Positions 13,991 through 28,000 of a stretch of DNA of 64,000 nucleotides are shown one piece after another (the stretch's first letter is position 1; every line of letters begins with the position of its first letter). The notes under the pieces were generated by a model that did not search any database, was not told where the DNA came from, and saw only the letters and a program-made list of their open reading frames with translations. The stretch is from assembly GCA_019843655.1 (NCBI GenBank), contig JACDQD010000003.1, positions 34,026,224 to 34,090,223 on the forward strand, read 5' to 3'. The position numbers were made by a program, and so were the translations under genes. Origin of the DNA: Lethocerus indicus. Taxonomy: Eukaryota > Arthropoda > Insecta > Hemiptera > Belostomatidae.

Positions 13991-16900
13991 AATTTTTTTC
14001 TTTATCTTTTATCGCAACTACAATTTTTATAATTATGTCTAGCGCAGGACAAAAATCTTCTAGTAAGAAAACAAAATTTTCTAGAAATGAACAATTAAAC
14101 ATTAAAATGTCTCAAGAATTCTTAGGCTTCATATATTGGACAGATCAATTTAGAAGGAATGTTCTTTATTTGTGCCGAAATTTATTTCCCTGGATATTTC
14201 CTCTATTAATCAATATCCAAAGTGCCCTTAGCCTAAGTTAATCGAGGGAAGCCGCTTGCAAGTACACAGGATACAAGTTGTATCCTGGTGCCTGAAGCGG
14301 GGATCGAACTTCGAATAATATGGCTTCAGTAGCCGCCTCCGGGTCCCAAAATGTTGAATTAAATGTTTTTGTTATTATTTTATCGCAGCAAACATTTAAT
14401 GGCCTTGTTTTATATTGGACAGTAGCTATTCGGAATGCTACTACGGACCTATTTGGACTACTTCTGTTGAAGACGTCCTTGTAAATAATCGTGATTTGTT
14501 AGGAGATCGAGATAATTCAAAATCAAGTTCATTCGAAAGTCGGACGTATTTTTCTTAATATCCCCATTTGTATGCGAAACTCTCCGGTCGAATGACCTCA
14601 TACCGCGGTGCACGTAACACGATACGTATACGACCTGAGCTTCAGCACGCATGACCTGTTACTGTCCAATGTAAAACCATAGCGTTAATAATACAGATTA
14701 ATCGAATGCTTTATAGTCTTCATTAAGCTATAAGAAATACCTTTATTTGTTCGGTTAATCCTTGAGATATAACTCGTAGAAGAAAAGCGTACACGAAATG
14801 TTCCTAAATATATTGCGATACATAATTCTTGAATTATTAAAGGATAAAGGATGATTTGAACTTAATTTTTGAATTTCAATTGAACAGTATAAACGGCCCG
14901 TAGGAAATGATTAGGAATTAAAACCGCCAAAATCAAAGGTTTCCTGTAATAAATCCATCAAGTGGAAACTTGTCTTTCTCGCATATTGTCGATGGAAAAA
15001 TCAGAATGGAGTCGTTTCGAAACAGAACTACAACTTAAATAGTGAGAATTTAAAAGTGCTGGGATGCATTTTAAATTGTATTCAAGACTTACTTAAACAT
15101 CATACGTCATACAGTAAGGAGTGCCGAGCAGTTTTGCGCAACGTAACATTATCAAAGACCGTTTTTTAGCGGGTCAAGGGGAACACGATTTCAATTGTTC
15201 CGAATACTTTTCGTCAAACTGGCAGAACACATAATAATGAATTCTGTAATCCGTTAGTTGGGGTAAAGCCAATAATTTACACGATTAATTTCAACTGTAC
15301 ACTGTTTACGCTACTGTTTACGCCCCTGAAAACCCATTTCGAATAGAGTAAAGTGAATTAACTTGGGCGACAAACATGCAAAGAACACTAATGGAGAGAC
15401 TAGACTACGATTTGCCAGCTACGAACTTTACTTTGAGAATTATCTCCAATATATCTCTATAACAGATAGAAATATTAACTGTCCATCTGGGGCCGGCGAC
15501 TGGGGAATAGTAAATTGGATGAGAGGGGCAGTATTGAAATATTGTAATGGTAAAATGTTCGTTCATTATAATGAATCAAACAATTCATCTTGCGATTCCC
15601 CATCTCGATTTGGTCTTGAAGTGACGACAGCAACCGCAAAGCCGTACTTCGTTCCATTACCGCTGGCCGATTTAAAACTTAATGTGCAAGTGGAGATTGC
15701 AAGGTTGATGATATTTCAAATCCCCGCGGAGCCCTCAAGGACCTTATAGAGTGAAGGTTTCACTTCGCGCAGTTTCAGCTTCAACTTTGTGTTGCGATAA
15801 TTTCTTGTTCGCGTTCGGAAATCGTGAGAAACTTTCGGCCACTTCTCATTTCAAAATATCATCATCGTTTCAAAGTCATAAAACGAATCGGTTTATTACA
15901 TTTGATTTTCCAGTAATTAGGAGATCCCCAATCCTGTACGCCAGGATAAATCGACAGGATAAGATTAATTTTCAGAATAAAAAAAATAAGAAACTAGAAA
16001 CATTTTTTTCTGCACCGACATTGCATTGCGGAATCCAAATTATGACCAGTTACACAATGAGCAATCACAGTGAATGGATAGGCGTAATTGCGATCTTCCC
16101 AAGTTGTTTACCATTCATTGAGTTTAATTTAGCTATTTATTATTGAAAAATTGAAGATAATAAACAATTTTCACGATATAACAATTGGAACAAATAAAGA
16201 ATTTTCACAATAGACTGTAGCAAAGCGGTGTACAAGGTGGCAAAATGTGTGCATATCCCTTATAATCAAATACTTATTCAGATTTGCTAATATCGTTATT
16301 TCAACACAGACAAATCGCATTTTTGTACATGTAACCCACCAATATTCCATATTAATAATAATGTATTCCACCTGGCCTCCCGCCTTTGAGAACCACTCAA
16401 CTTTAATTGATCACAAATTACAGACTCTCTACAGCAAGTATAATTTTAATAAAGAACAAATTGGAAACAATTAGGGAATAGTGGTACCCGAGCTCTCGTG
16501 TACGCTTATTGTTACGGGACTATTCACATTTTTGACTTTATTAAGTTTATTTCTGTGAGTGGGGCCAATAAATATGAGTGGAAAAATAATATTTACGCTC
16601 ACTTTTCCGTGAAATTCAATTTCATCGGCTGTATTCAATATTCCTAATAATTAGACGTAGCATCCAATATGGACGAAACGAATAATTCGATTTCCCGAAT
16701 TAAACCTTTATTGATTATTGGCAATACTAATTGAGCCACCCGAGCAGTACGGATTTATTATTTTATCAAGGAATCCATGCAAAAGTCTTATTTTTTTTTT
16801 TAACTTTGGGTTTTTGCCAGCCGTTTGTTCCAAATTGGGAGTTCTCCGAAGAGAGGTGGCCGAAAAACAACTAAGAGAAGAATCAAAAGAGCGCAATCAT

Positions 16901-19324
16901 TATGGGAATAAATCGCTCGAATCCCTATCAGAATACTGCATTATATTGGATATTCGCGTGCAAAGAATACGGCCCCCTTATCGAACCTCGCGGAAATGGT
17001 GAATAAGGCCAACCGATCGGAATTGGTCTTCTTTGAAGGTGAACACTGGAACTAAGCTATCCTCTTAATTTTGAAAACCTCTCTACTGAAAGGCCTCAGA
17101 ATGGTTTCAGTCTAATCCCCCTTTCAAAGATAAACGGAATCCTAAGGCCTAATCTTAATTTCTCATCCGCCTAGGCCAAAGCGCAGTCCGCCGAAGAGCT
17201 GTGGGGGCCACATGGCCCCCACCGAAGAAGAAACGGCTTATTTCTTCTACCGGGAACCAACAACAGCGGTAACTTTGAATTCGTTGAATGCGCATTAATG
17301 CGAAGTACCACTTTTTTAGGTGCCAAAAATATCTGTCACCCGATAAAAACTAATTTCCTGCTTTTCAACTTTTTTTTTTGCTAGGCATAACTGCAATTTA
17401 TTATCACGCCATAACTCACAAAAGATAGAAAAATATAATCATTATATATACTTCTTAAAATATGAAATTTCCTACATATCAACTGTGCCGACACTGTTAT
17501 GACACGAAAAAGAATGGATAAATAAATAATAATTAATAAATAAATTGATCTACGAATAATTGCATCTAAATCCCTGGCTAGTTTCCAAACATTCAGATTC
17601 CCTTAATGATTGAAAAGAAGATAGATTCCACGATTCTAAAGAACAGAATTTGTAATCCCTAAGCAGACCTTAGGACAAATTGTGCAAAAAGAGAAGCTAA
17701 CAAGGTGCAAACAATCGTTTCTGTTTTTGCTCAATTATAAATATTTGAGTTCAAAAACTGTTAGCCAAATCATTCTTCTTATTCAAGGAATAAGGATAAG
17801 AATTTTCTGGCTCCTTTGTAAACACGTTTAGAAATTGAGGGAAATACAATGCGAAAAACCAAAATATCACAGGAATTAAGTAAAATTGATTATTTCAACA
17901 CGATAAGGACTGAAAATTAGCACCGATGCGTAAGGTGAAATAACATCTTACGTGGGTAATTTGTGTTAAAATACATACAAAAATATTTCCCTTTTATTGT
18001 ACAATCTTTGATCTTTATATTTAAAATTAACTACACCTTTGTAATAAACAGTAGAAAAGGAAAACAACAAAACAAAAAAATTTATAAATATACCACTGAA
18101 TATTCCCAAATACCGTAGAAATAATGGAATTATAAATACAAAAGAATAAATAACGGTGTTTAAGTCTTTATTAAGTTATCGTCATGCGGGCGCCTGCCTT
18201 GAATGAGCCTCGTTTCATTCACCGGTTAAGTCGTCTCAACTCGAATAAAAAGCATCGCCAACTCTTACTTTATCTGTCCGATTCTCAACGAGGATTCAGA
18301 GGTCTATTCAAAATTAGGTATAAAAGAATGAACGAATTAGTTTATTTTGTATGAACAATCGTTTTCTTTTTTTTCAAATAACTACTCTCCACGGATCGAC
18401 GTAAATAGATTACAAAGAGAAAAAATCTCAGATGTAATATAAATAAAAATATCTCAACTTAAAAACTCGTATATATTTTATGACTGTGGTTTACAGAGAA
18501 GAGGTTTCTGTGTATGACTGAACATTACATGAAATTCTAAAACTAATTTATTTATTTGTAACAACGTTGAAAACAAGGAAATTACGGCAATTTTTAATTT
18601 TAAGGGTGCAGATATGCGGGCTGCAAAAGCGGAGTAAGGGTTCTATTTATATCATCCTCTTGGGGGTACTAATTCTGAAAATTTTTCAATTAAAAACTAA
18701 ACTCGCATACAAATAGGAGTAACAATTCAAGCTGCGAAACTCAATTTCTTTTAGTATGAGATTTTTCAAAACAAGATTTTGCCAAAAATTCAGCTTTACT
18801 TTGAATAGGATAGAATATCCTATCTAAAATTTTACAACTGTTAGCTACAATTTTGTCATACTATCCACCAGGATAAAAGACAAAGTTGTAAAGATTTGTA
18901 AAATAATTCATCGGAAATGTTAATTAAAATAACAGAAATATCAGGAGTTTGAATTGAAAAGAATATCCGACGATAAACGATCAACATAAATCTGATGAAA
19001 GTTACCAACATTTTAAAAATCGTTTGGTGGGATTGTTAATGGAATGAAAAGTTAGATGAAAAAATTGCAGTAGTTTGTTAGCCAGTTGGAAATGTTACAT
19101 TTTAAATGTAAAAATGAAAATTTCCCTGGAGAGCACATATTGGTAGAGCTCCAAATCAACTAAAGAACTAAACTAAAGAAATGTTAGGAAATGCATTTAC
19201 ACAGCGTCATCTTTATATCCGAACAGCCGAATGCCCATAAGTGTGAACAATTTTAAAATATTGTCTAGACCAATTTTCCCATAACCGTGCTAAGAATAAA
19301 ACATAAATTTTAGTGTTTCTCATG
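13991..19324. other. Non-coding AT-rich stretch
   Basis: I find no supportable gene. An open frame at 15363-15749 starts with TTG and ends in a foldback-tail-like sequence (GATGATATTTCAAATCCCCG near 15707), so it is not called. At 14258-14285 ACAGGATACAAGTTGTATCCTGGT forms a small hairpin. Near 14297 GGGATCGAACTTCG resembles a reversed tRNA B box, but no tRNA folds. The part from 17300 to 19320 is very AT-rich. Confidence 0.5.
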
Positions 19325-19440
19325 TCCCAAAAGTGTCACCATTGGGTGGTTTCTTTTATCAAGTCCTTCACGCACAAAACAATACATTCAATCATTGTAA
19401 CTATAAGTAGTTGATTGTACAAAAATAAAGGAAATAAAAA
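19325..19440 (+). mobile_element. 3' tail of jockey-like family A
   Basis: AAGTGTCACCATTGGGTGGT near the start and GTTGATTGTACAAAAATAAA near the end match, in order and spacing, the tail at 24609-24690. The first block also matches GCGCCATCATCGGGTGGT next to the family A reverse-transcriptase fragment at 50340-50760. The AATAAA-ending tail fits a target-primed retrotransposon. Confidence 0.5.
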
Positions 19441-19549
19441 AAAATGTTAGTGTTAAAACAAAGATAATCTTTTTTTACCCAGGATTTTACTTACGGATTT
19501 CGATTATTCTCGAATATCAAGAAATATATATATTCGTATATATGTAAAG

Positions 19550-19770
19550 TTAGCGATAGTACCGCCAAAGAACAACAGGAAAGCTTTTCAGGTTGAGAAC
19601 AGGATAGGTGCGCGGAAATGCACCTTATCTGTTGAATAGCGAAGGGCGGTCGAGCAGGGTATTAACAGCACTCCCTCAGGAACACCTGCACCTGCATTTA
19701 ACCACGTCCCTCTCCCTATTGTATTATTATAACGTATAAAAGGACAAGGAAATAAAGGTAGGGATAGTCT
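19550..19770 (+). repeat. Unclassified repeat, copy 1 (pair with 29394-29550)
   Basis: The left edge AGTTAGCGATAGTACCGCC and AAAGAAC match AGTTAGCGACAGTTCCACC and AAAGGAC at 29394. The right edge CGTATAAAAGGACAAGGAAA matches TGTATAAAAGATAAAGAAAT at about 29524. The middles differ in length and sequence. Confidence 0.4.
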
Positions 19771-20055
19771 TGTTCGACCCCCCCCCCCGGTTAGATTAGT
19801 CGACTTTCGTGCCCCAAAGCAAATTTAGGTTTTATTATTCCGCTACTAAATCTGGCCTCTTAGTTCCCATCTCACAACTTGTATCTTGTACGAAGATGGA
19901 CATAATATCTGGTCAAAAATAGCTCACTACATGCAGGTGACTGTTAAAAACATCGATCATTTCATTCAGAACTTTGACTTTTCAAAATTGAGAAATATCG
20001 ACAAAATACAAACTTTACAAGTTGAAAATATTAAGGAAAATAACCAACTCATCCA

Positions 20056-20335
20056 CTACTATGTCTCTAAACTCGAACGCTACGTATAGATCTTAAAGTC
20101 ACGTTTGTCCGAGATTTCACACACGAATCGCACGTCATCCTAATCCAATGGACCATCCTAAACCCTACTATTCTCCTGACATTCCAAACGTTTCTTACAG
20201 ACGCCTGAAAAGGCGCCCGTTATATCTCCTCCATTATTTTCTACTCGTTATTGGTGCTACTCGAACATCAATGTCGGTTATTGTAATATACAGTTGTGAA
20301 AATAAAAGAGTGAAAAAACCTGCACTTTTATTTAC
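20056..20335 (+). mobile_element. Jockey-like family B retrotransposon, C-terminal RT and 3' tail fragment
   Basis: The plus strand carries in order a YVSKL-like motif, DLKVTFVRD, the HPKPYYSPDIPN block with a following RRLKRR motif, and the family tail (ATRTSMSVIVIYSC, then GAAAATAAAA). The same order is seen in the better copy at 58330-58570 (LHTDLKVPFV, then SRITDP, then PDIPKVPYRRP). Frameshifts and stops make it non-functional. Jockey-clade elements are typical of arthropods. Confidence 0.65.
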
Positions 20336-22084
20336 TATACGCGACAACGCCTCGTATATTCAATTTCTTTGTATTAATACATTTAAAAATAAAACGATAA
20401 AACTCCAGCTACTCCCGGAATCGCACTACAGGACGGAAGATTGAAGAATCGGGAGTGAGTCGGGGAAAAAAAGAAAAGAAAAAAGAGTAAGATTCGAGAT
20501 ATTTCGGCGAAGGAAATTCGAGAAGGTAATTAGGTAGCCGGAACGCCGCCCCAAGCCCTCCAATGTGGAATCAGATTTTCGGTGGGCGCTTAATTCCTCA
20601 AATGTAATTTCACCTTCATTTTGCATACATATTTTCATTTCCCCCCCCCCCGGCCCCCGAGCGCATGATGACTTCCGGCGCGATTAAGCAGTTAACAAGT
20701 TTTTTTCCGTTCTCCCCGCCGAGGATGCTCTCTCTACTCATGCAGAAGGGAGTTCTCCAGAGGCGGGATATCCCATGGGATAGTCCTACGGTTCTTCATT
20801 AACAAATTAAGATAGTTAACGCGTCGCTAACTTCCGGTAGGATCGCGTAATACTGTGGGATTACGCCCTCCGTGGGTCGGCTCCCTGATATTCCGGAATT
20901 TTACCAGTGTTCGGAAACCACCTGAGAGGGATTGGAAAGGTTTTACCCTTTCCTTGTGGGGCCCTCTCGGGTGCTGTCTGCTTCTGACGGTTCGGAACTT
21001 CTTATATATACCCGGAGCTGGGATGTCGTTAACCATCCTCCGGGTGTCGTAACGGAAACCCTCCTCTACTGTGCACAGTATGGCTATACTGCAATATATT
21101 TGCCGGAAAAATTTATTTCCTATTTAAATCTTGTTTCTTCGGACAATTTTAAAATTACAGTTCCATTATATTATATACAACTACAATACCTAATAAGTGT
21201 CTTAGATTGATAACCTAACCTAAGATTTCAAACTATCATATATGGCTTTAGTAGCACTGGATTAAGAATAATTAAATACTGTTGATACAAGTTTATGTAA
21301 ATTTTTAACAGTTTGCCATGACTCAACTTTGACTATGATACTCATATTTTTATATTTTCTTAAGTCCTAAGTTCCATTTTAAGCCCACAACGGTATCAGC
21401 CGAGGAGGAGTTGGTCCAAAAAATGGGAATCGACGCAAATGGATCTTACGAAAACAAACATTCAGAAAGGACCGAAGCACCATAGTAAGCCAAAGCCTGG
21501 ACTTGTACTCCCGGACTATCCCGACATATAGATTGTGGCCAAAAGAATTTAAATTAAATAAATGCGTTTTTCCACAATCGGAAATTGGAGAAGACGCAAA
21601 AAAGATGTCTTCCTTTACGGCGGGTTAGGAGGGACGGCTTTTAAAAACTTGAAGCTTACGCCCGTCAGAATTTGGACACAGTGAATTCGCTTGTTTCCAT
21701 TACCATAAATAAAAATAAATATTTCCCCCCGCAAGAAAAAACAATGGGACCGACGGCGTTAAGTGCTTTCATATTTTTCATTCGGCTCTTGGTTCCCTCT
21801 CGGCCATTTATGATGACAACTGCTTTTAAGACTGCATCGCCCAAGTCCCCCGTCTGACGACGTGGTTCGTCCTAGCAGGTCTATTTCAAATTTCGGAACG
21901 CCGCTCTCAAAAGAACTGACTCAGCGAGAAGTTGTTAATTCCCCACGAGAAATATATTACCTGACCGTTCTAATAACGTAAAATTAGTATCAGTTTGAGA
22001 CACTGCATTACCCCAAAAAATAAACCTGAATTCCGTATGTTTGCACATGCTCCCTGTAGAACTCAAGTGTCGGGCATTGATGTA
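20336..22084. other. Non-coding stretch with a GC-rich patch
   Basis: No gene is supported. The segment 20740-21080 is GC-richer than its surroundings, is open in several frames, and contains the small hairpin GGAAAGGTTTTACCCTTTCC and repeated GTTAAC sites. It could be part of an unidentified transposon or its regulatory end, but I cannot classify it. Confidence 0.4.
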
Positions 22085-22280
22085 ACACAAAAGTAATCAA
22101 CATTTTGATTTTGGAATTCATTTAATTTTGCTAAAAAAGAAACTTTAATTATTAATCTACTATATATTCACCGATATTATCGACAACTCTCTGCCACTTT
22201 TCCGGCAAATTTTCGATTCCCCTCTTGACGAACTCCTCAAAACCAAAATGCATCTTATCAAATTGTTGATTACTTTTGGG
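22085..22280 (-). mobile_element. Mariner-derived MITE, copy 1
   Basis: The ends are inverted repeats sharing AAAAGTAATCAACA, and TA dinucleotides sit at or near both edges. The minus strand encodes the final residues of a mariner-type transposase: RGIENLPEKWQRVVDNIGEY followed by IVD and a stop. The LPexWQxVVDnxGxYi pattern is the well-known C-terminal signature of mariner transposases. The rest of the transposase, including the catalytic Asp residues, is absent, so it is non-autonomous. It is near-identical to copy 2 at 40782-40975. Confidence 0.8.
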
Positions 22281-24602
22281 TACACCTAATATTATCAATT
22301 TCACAAACACAAAACGGGCATATTTCTAGCAATAAGTTCTCAGTTCCATCACTTCCAAGGTATCCTCGAGGTACCCTTTGAAATATTATACAGTATGCCG
22401 AAATGACACGGAATATCGCAGAGGATGAATAATACGAATTAAAATTCAATTCCTGTTCCGAAAATAATTGCGCATTCTTTCAGTTGTTCAAGAAAGAAAT
22501 ATCAAATCATTTCAATTCTGTACTATATTAGGCCCCGTCGTCGACATTTAATAAGAAAAAAATATTACTTCATTCGCCGTCGTATTTACACCTTCAAAAA
22601 AGAAATTAATTCGACATCTCATTTCGACTTCGTGAAACGTTAATGAAATCGGTCGGTAAGCACAATCGAGGAATTTATTACAGTTTCCTTATAATTTTGG
22701 ATGTCGCAATTTTCGCCCTGCCTCTTTTGTCCGTCGTTCTTATAATTTGACCGAACTTGAGATGAAAAACGGCAGAAACAAATCGAACTTCACGCCAAGT
22801 GTGGCGTAATTGTAGTTTTCATTGGGACGGAAACAAATATTTTCCTATGATATATTCCATTTCCGGACGTTTGGAAAACACCTGAGGCTCCACTACGGGC
22901 ACTGAGGGCACTATTACGGGATTCTACAGGAGCCTAGTTAGGACACTTTGGCTCAGTAATTAGTAATTCGTTCGTTAAGTAACGGTCGACTTGCTGTATA
23001 CGTTGACCTAGAATATTCGGATTGTGCGCGATAATCGAATTTAAAAATTGAAACTGGTTTTAAAAGCGGGCCAAAAAATAGAACGGCGGTGTGCACAAGG
23101 GGAAGTTTCCTGCTACTTTTTATTAAAACCGTTTAGATTGGGGCCCCGCGCTTAGCGACACTTGCCCCCGCTCCACCCGGAGATACTTTAATGTCCCACT
23201 GATTACTTCTATCAGCGTATTCAATCAAGTTACAGTTAATTACGCTTCCCCTCGAGGTAGAAAAAATTTCTACTCCGCCGCCGCCGCCGCCGCCGCCGTA
23301 CCAAACTCCATTAAGTTTTTGGTCGGCCGCGTTTTAAATTTTATGCTAATTTCGCCTAGAGATTAGCTATGCCCCCGGCCGATCCGCGCTGTCCCACTTT
23401 CGGAAAATTTCGTTAGCCCCTTAATTATTGGTTTAATTGGAGGGAAAATTTTAATTTTCGATTATTTTTTTATATATATATTTTGTCGCCCCAGGGGTCT
23501 ATTAGTTGATTAAGCCGAACGGTTTCGCAGCTTCTCGAATTAAACCTAAAAACGACTAGTCGGATGCGTGAAATGCTACTTCGAACTGAAATTTACAATT
23601 TCCGACGCTTCGTACACAATTAAAAATAACACTGCATCCTATAATCGAAGTTTTGTGCCTTACTAGACGAATAAATATGAACACTGTGAGATCGTTATTG
23701 CGTGATTTCTATAAATTTAATTACTTTAAGAATAACCTTGTATTTTAACCCAAACTTTACAGGCTACCTTATCTTTAAAGAAATCCACTACCAAGTGCCA
23801 GTAAAGTAATATCCAATAATTAGGAAATTAAATTCAAATGACGATACAAAAACTGACGACCAGAGAAAAATTGACTGCCATATATCCATTTCCATATCCA
23901 GGGGCTTGAAAATGAAATCGTTTGTCAATGACCCACTGAAAGTTATTAAGAATAAAATTATAAATGGCTACCTATTGTAGAGAGGCGGCTGTATATTCGG
24001 ATGTATTTCAGTTTAATGGACCCACTGTTAGGTGTGTTAACATCAATCAAACTGTAGACTATTTCCCGCCTACAACAACCTTAATATATACAGTTTGGCC
24101 TATCGCTTCTGGGGGGGGGGGGAAATAAATTACTAAATTCTCCAGAGACATTTGTTTGGCCGGCAGAATTAACATGGATATTGCCAATATCTATTGGGTT
24201 TACAGAAAGGCGATTAATGGGAAGCGGTTTAAAGGCGGACTGAATTCAAAAATTTCAACTTCGTCTGTAAACTCTAATACACTAAGACAACCCGACAACG
24301 CCTCAAAGTGGCGGTGCTTCGCTAGCAAACGAGGAAAAGTTTCCCTAACGAGGATTCGAGTGGGGAAACCGACGCCAAGAATTAACCGGCAATGGAGAAG
24401 AGAAAATTAGTCCATAATTTAAGGTTAAAGAACCTCAACGCCAGGCAGCGTTGAGAGCACTTTCACAGATGCCACACAGAAAAGAGAATTAACTAAAAAA
24501 CTATACATAAACTTGTAAACGATACCGATTTTTATCATTACATACTTAAATTACACTGTCTAATAATTAATTTTTGGCGGCCATCCCCTATTCTATTTTC
24601 TA
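22281..24602. other. Non-coding stretch, possible regulatory patch
   Basis: No gene is seen. The segment 23100-23470 is locally GC-rich and contains a (CCG)8 repeat, a TAATTATTGGTTTAATTGG homeodomain-type cluster and an ATGCTAAT octamer-like site. It could be a developmental enhancer, but this is inference only. A poly-G run is at 24110-24121. Confidence 0.4.
23275..23298. repeat. (CCG)8 microsatellite
   Basis: Eight CCG units lie within a GC-rich non-coding patch. Confidence 0.9.
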
Positions 24603-24705
24603 AGCCAAACAGTGCCATCACTGGGTGGCGCAATTGTGGCACTTAAGTGCCAATTGTACTAAAGTTGATTGTACAAAAATAAAAGGACAAACAAAATAAA
24701 CATTC
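24603..24705 (+). mobile_element. 3' tail of jockey-like family A
   Basis: ACAGTGCCATCACTGGGTGG at the start and GTTGATTGTACAAAAATAAA near the end match the tail at 19325-19440. It lies about 190 nt upstream of a separate family A coding fragment. Confidence 0.5.
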
Positions 24706-24884
24706 CGCTAATCGCTGGTAAGTCCAACACGTGGAATCACCATCGCGGTTCAAAAAAAATATGACGTGTATAGGAAAGGAGTATTGTACTTGTAGGAAAA
24801 CTAAGGAATTTAGCCAATTTTAAGAAGAATTTACAAATCCTCACTGAAATTATAGGATCCTATCGAGATATCAGGACATCAATT

Positions 24885-25035
24885 GCGCCGTTAATGCTCC
24901 CCGGTATGTTTCGAATCGCGCCAACGACCACGACCTCGACGTACAGACGAAGTTATAAAACCTAATTCACTCGTTGAATCCCTCTCCTCTGTTATCCATC
25001 CGTTAATAGGAAGGCGGCTTAAACCGTCTGTAATT
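24885..25035 (+). mobile_element. Jockey-like family A, C-terminal RT fragment
   Basis: Translation gives NAPRYVSNRANDHDLDVQT, then a block similar to HPNxLVxSLSS, and then GRRLK. It aligns with NAPPGYVSNQTIHHDLNIPT and HPNPLVQSLSS in the copy at 50340-50760. The NAPWYVSN...DLxIPTV...HPNPL...RLKR order is typical of the C-terminus of jockey-type reverse transcriptases. It is interrupted by stops and is a relic. Confidence 0.6.
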
Positions 25036-28000
25036 GGGATACACTTCAAAATTTTCCACTAAATTGATAGTCCAAACATCGTATCGTACCCGAAATAGAG
25101 TGGATAGCTAATTTATCCGATAGGGGAGAAAAAGCCGGCCGGGGGGAACGGTATAGCTGGTGAATGTGTGTTCTGGGTTCGGGTTAGCAACAATTTTTAC
25201 CGGTTATCCGGCTCGACAACAGGGAGGATATGAAGCTGGCGGCGGCACCGGTTCCGCGTCGACTTTTATAAGCCGGCCGCAGGGGCTTTTATTAAAACAA
25301 GAAACATCGATTCTCGGAACAAAGAGGTGTACATCCGACGAGCGTTTCCCCCTGTACGGCCTCCAGTATTTAAGACAATTTAGAACACTTTTAAATGCGA
25401 GAAAGGAATTAAACCAACGCGTAATTGGATATTATTAAAAAAATATGGGTAGTAGTTGAAAAAAAGGTTTGGACAATGGTCAGATCCGACAAATGTTTTT
25501 GTTCGACGACGAAAAACAAATTTTCTCAACTTCAAAATCAATACTGCATTGACGAAATGTATGCGTTACTTCAGGCACAGACTAACTCCGGCAGGATCGT
25601 TCTGTTTTAATTTATGAAAAAGAGGCTTGTTTAATTTTAAGCTCATAAAAATGGTGGAATGAAAACCCGATAGGAGGAAAGTGAAAGAAAGGGAAAAATG
25701 TCTTACAGTTGGCGGTATTGGTAAGAATTTTCTTTTCACGTTCTCTAAAATATGAAATTCAGAATTGGAAATATGAAATTTATTCAAAAAATTGTTGAGC
25801 TTACTACGTGCCAAGAAACGTTGAGAATTTCTTGTGAGACCAACTTAAATCGCTCCTCGGTGAAGTAAAGTTAAGTTCATTACGGTCCAGGGACTGGCAA
25901 GAACAGATTTCGATAAATTCCAAACAATCTCACTCAATATCACAGTATTGAGACAATTACTATTGCTCTTACTAATTTATAATACGGAAAAACATTATAA
26001 AAAAAAGCACGTAAAACGTTTTTAGAGTGTGACAGACGGGCTACTATTTCCCTGTCAACATCGTGTCCCAACCGAGAAGGGAAAATATTATGCGGGAAAC
26101 AAGAGTCCATTATGCTTCAATTCGTGGGGCAATTTACCGAGAAAGAACCCCGTCGAGTTAACTGATTTACCTGTTGCTTTCAGACAGAATTAAATACCCG
26201 TTCAGTCATTGTACCGTGTAATATTACATTTATATAATTCGACTCGATTATGTGAAAAGTGCTCAGGTTCATTTATTACCGATTTATCCTCCTACCAAAC
26301 CCATAATTTCAGATTTTCCGACCAATGAAATTCTCTCCTCCTATAAACTGTCATCCCATAATCAAACATTAAAACAAAATCATTTATTCATTGTCGGTTA
26401 ATCATGAATCATTTAATTTATCGCTCTTAATATATTGATTATTCAACTCGTGAAGAGCCTCCGGTTTGGCATATTCTGTCAGGAAACTGTTTCAGTAACA
26501 CTTGAGAGAAATCTGAAATACGCTATAGTACAGTATCGCTGTAGTAACATGATGTTTCGTGTACACAAATTAAAATTTATTAATAGAAATTTAGAGAGAT
26601 TAGTATTCTAGCTTTGGCAGGAACATACAGGAAGGGTTGGCAGAGGAAATTTATGTCTACAATAAACATTAAATAAATTTAGATGAGTTAAAAAAAAATC
26701 GTTCAAAATCACAATCTTCAGTGTTGGGTCATTTAAAATTTGACACGATCAAAGACTCCGTAGAGACGAAACTTGAGCAAATTGGGTAGTTGGTTCGTCG
26801 CTTCGTATTTGTGAACAGTACGAAAAATCAGAAAACCAGGATAAGAACTTTCAGCATAAATTAGCATAGTAAGCGATTCCAGTCAGGGGAAGTTTCAGTC
26901 AGAGGGATTTGAAGAAGACAACAGCCTTTGAAAGCGTTGCAGAATTTCGCTATGTTTTCGAATGTTATTTGTTCAGTAAACTCCCTCCCTGAGGAATTCC
27001 CACAATCTAGCGCGTTGTCCGCAGGAGAAAATATATAATTTCGCACTTGAGATGGTTCCAACTTCACAGTTCTAAAACTTATATTCTTTAGAAGATAAAG
27101 TAACCAGGATAGAAATTTAATTCATGGAATTCTCACATCAGGCCTTCGCCAGTTTTTTATTCAACACTAATACTGTTACTAAGCCGTTTCATACAATATT
27201 TACACACACATTAAGTGATTTAACGCCCAACCTGCAAAACAATAGTGCTTGGATTCATCATTATTCTGAGGCCAATATATTTTGTTGAGTTGTTATTTTC
27301 TTTTATCACTATTTTCATGATGACGACGTTTTGATTCGTGCAAAAACACGAGGTCCAAAATGTTCATCACAACACATAATGGGATATAAATTCCTCCCTC
27401 ACTCTAACGACTTATTTCAAATTCATTACGAATATATCGATTTATTAACTCAAAATGACTTCTTCTATGCCGTGTTAAATTTCGATATTTCAGGTTTCGA
27501 CCGAATATTTCCGCGTTTCGAATGCAGGCAATCGAAAATGGCTCTACCGTTTGACAATAACCTGAGTACACAATCCGACTTTGTGACTGCTTTTTCGTTG
27601 AAACATGTGTCGTCGGCACACTCCTGTCAATCCATAGTTTTCCATCTCCTTTTTCTCTTTTATTAACTTTTCAGACATCATCGATAAAACAATCGGACCA
27701 TTTAACCGACATTCTCGACCGCAATCTTGCTCTCACCCAAGTGAAGTTCAGATCAAACTTTGAGAGATCGATTAATTCCAATTCATATTTGGCATATTTC
27801 AACTAGTTTCTGCGTGCGGACAATACTAAGTAAAAATTATAACAAATATCACAGAACGGAACTGGCGCAGAGAAGTTTAAATATGAAGCGGATAAGTGCG
27901 TTATAGGGGCGTAATCAAGCTCATTGATTTCTATTAAGTCGGCCACCAACTGGTAAAAACAATACAGTTTTCTATACAGAACAAAAAAGGGTGCAGAAAG

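Noticed and set aside
15363..15749. A 128-codon open frame
   Set aside because: It begins with TTG and its end runs into a sequence resembling the foldback tail; there is no recognisable domain.
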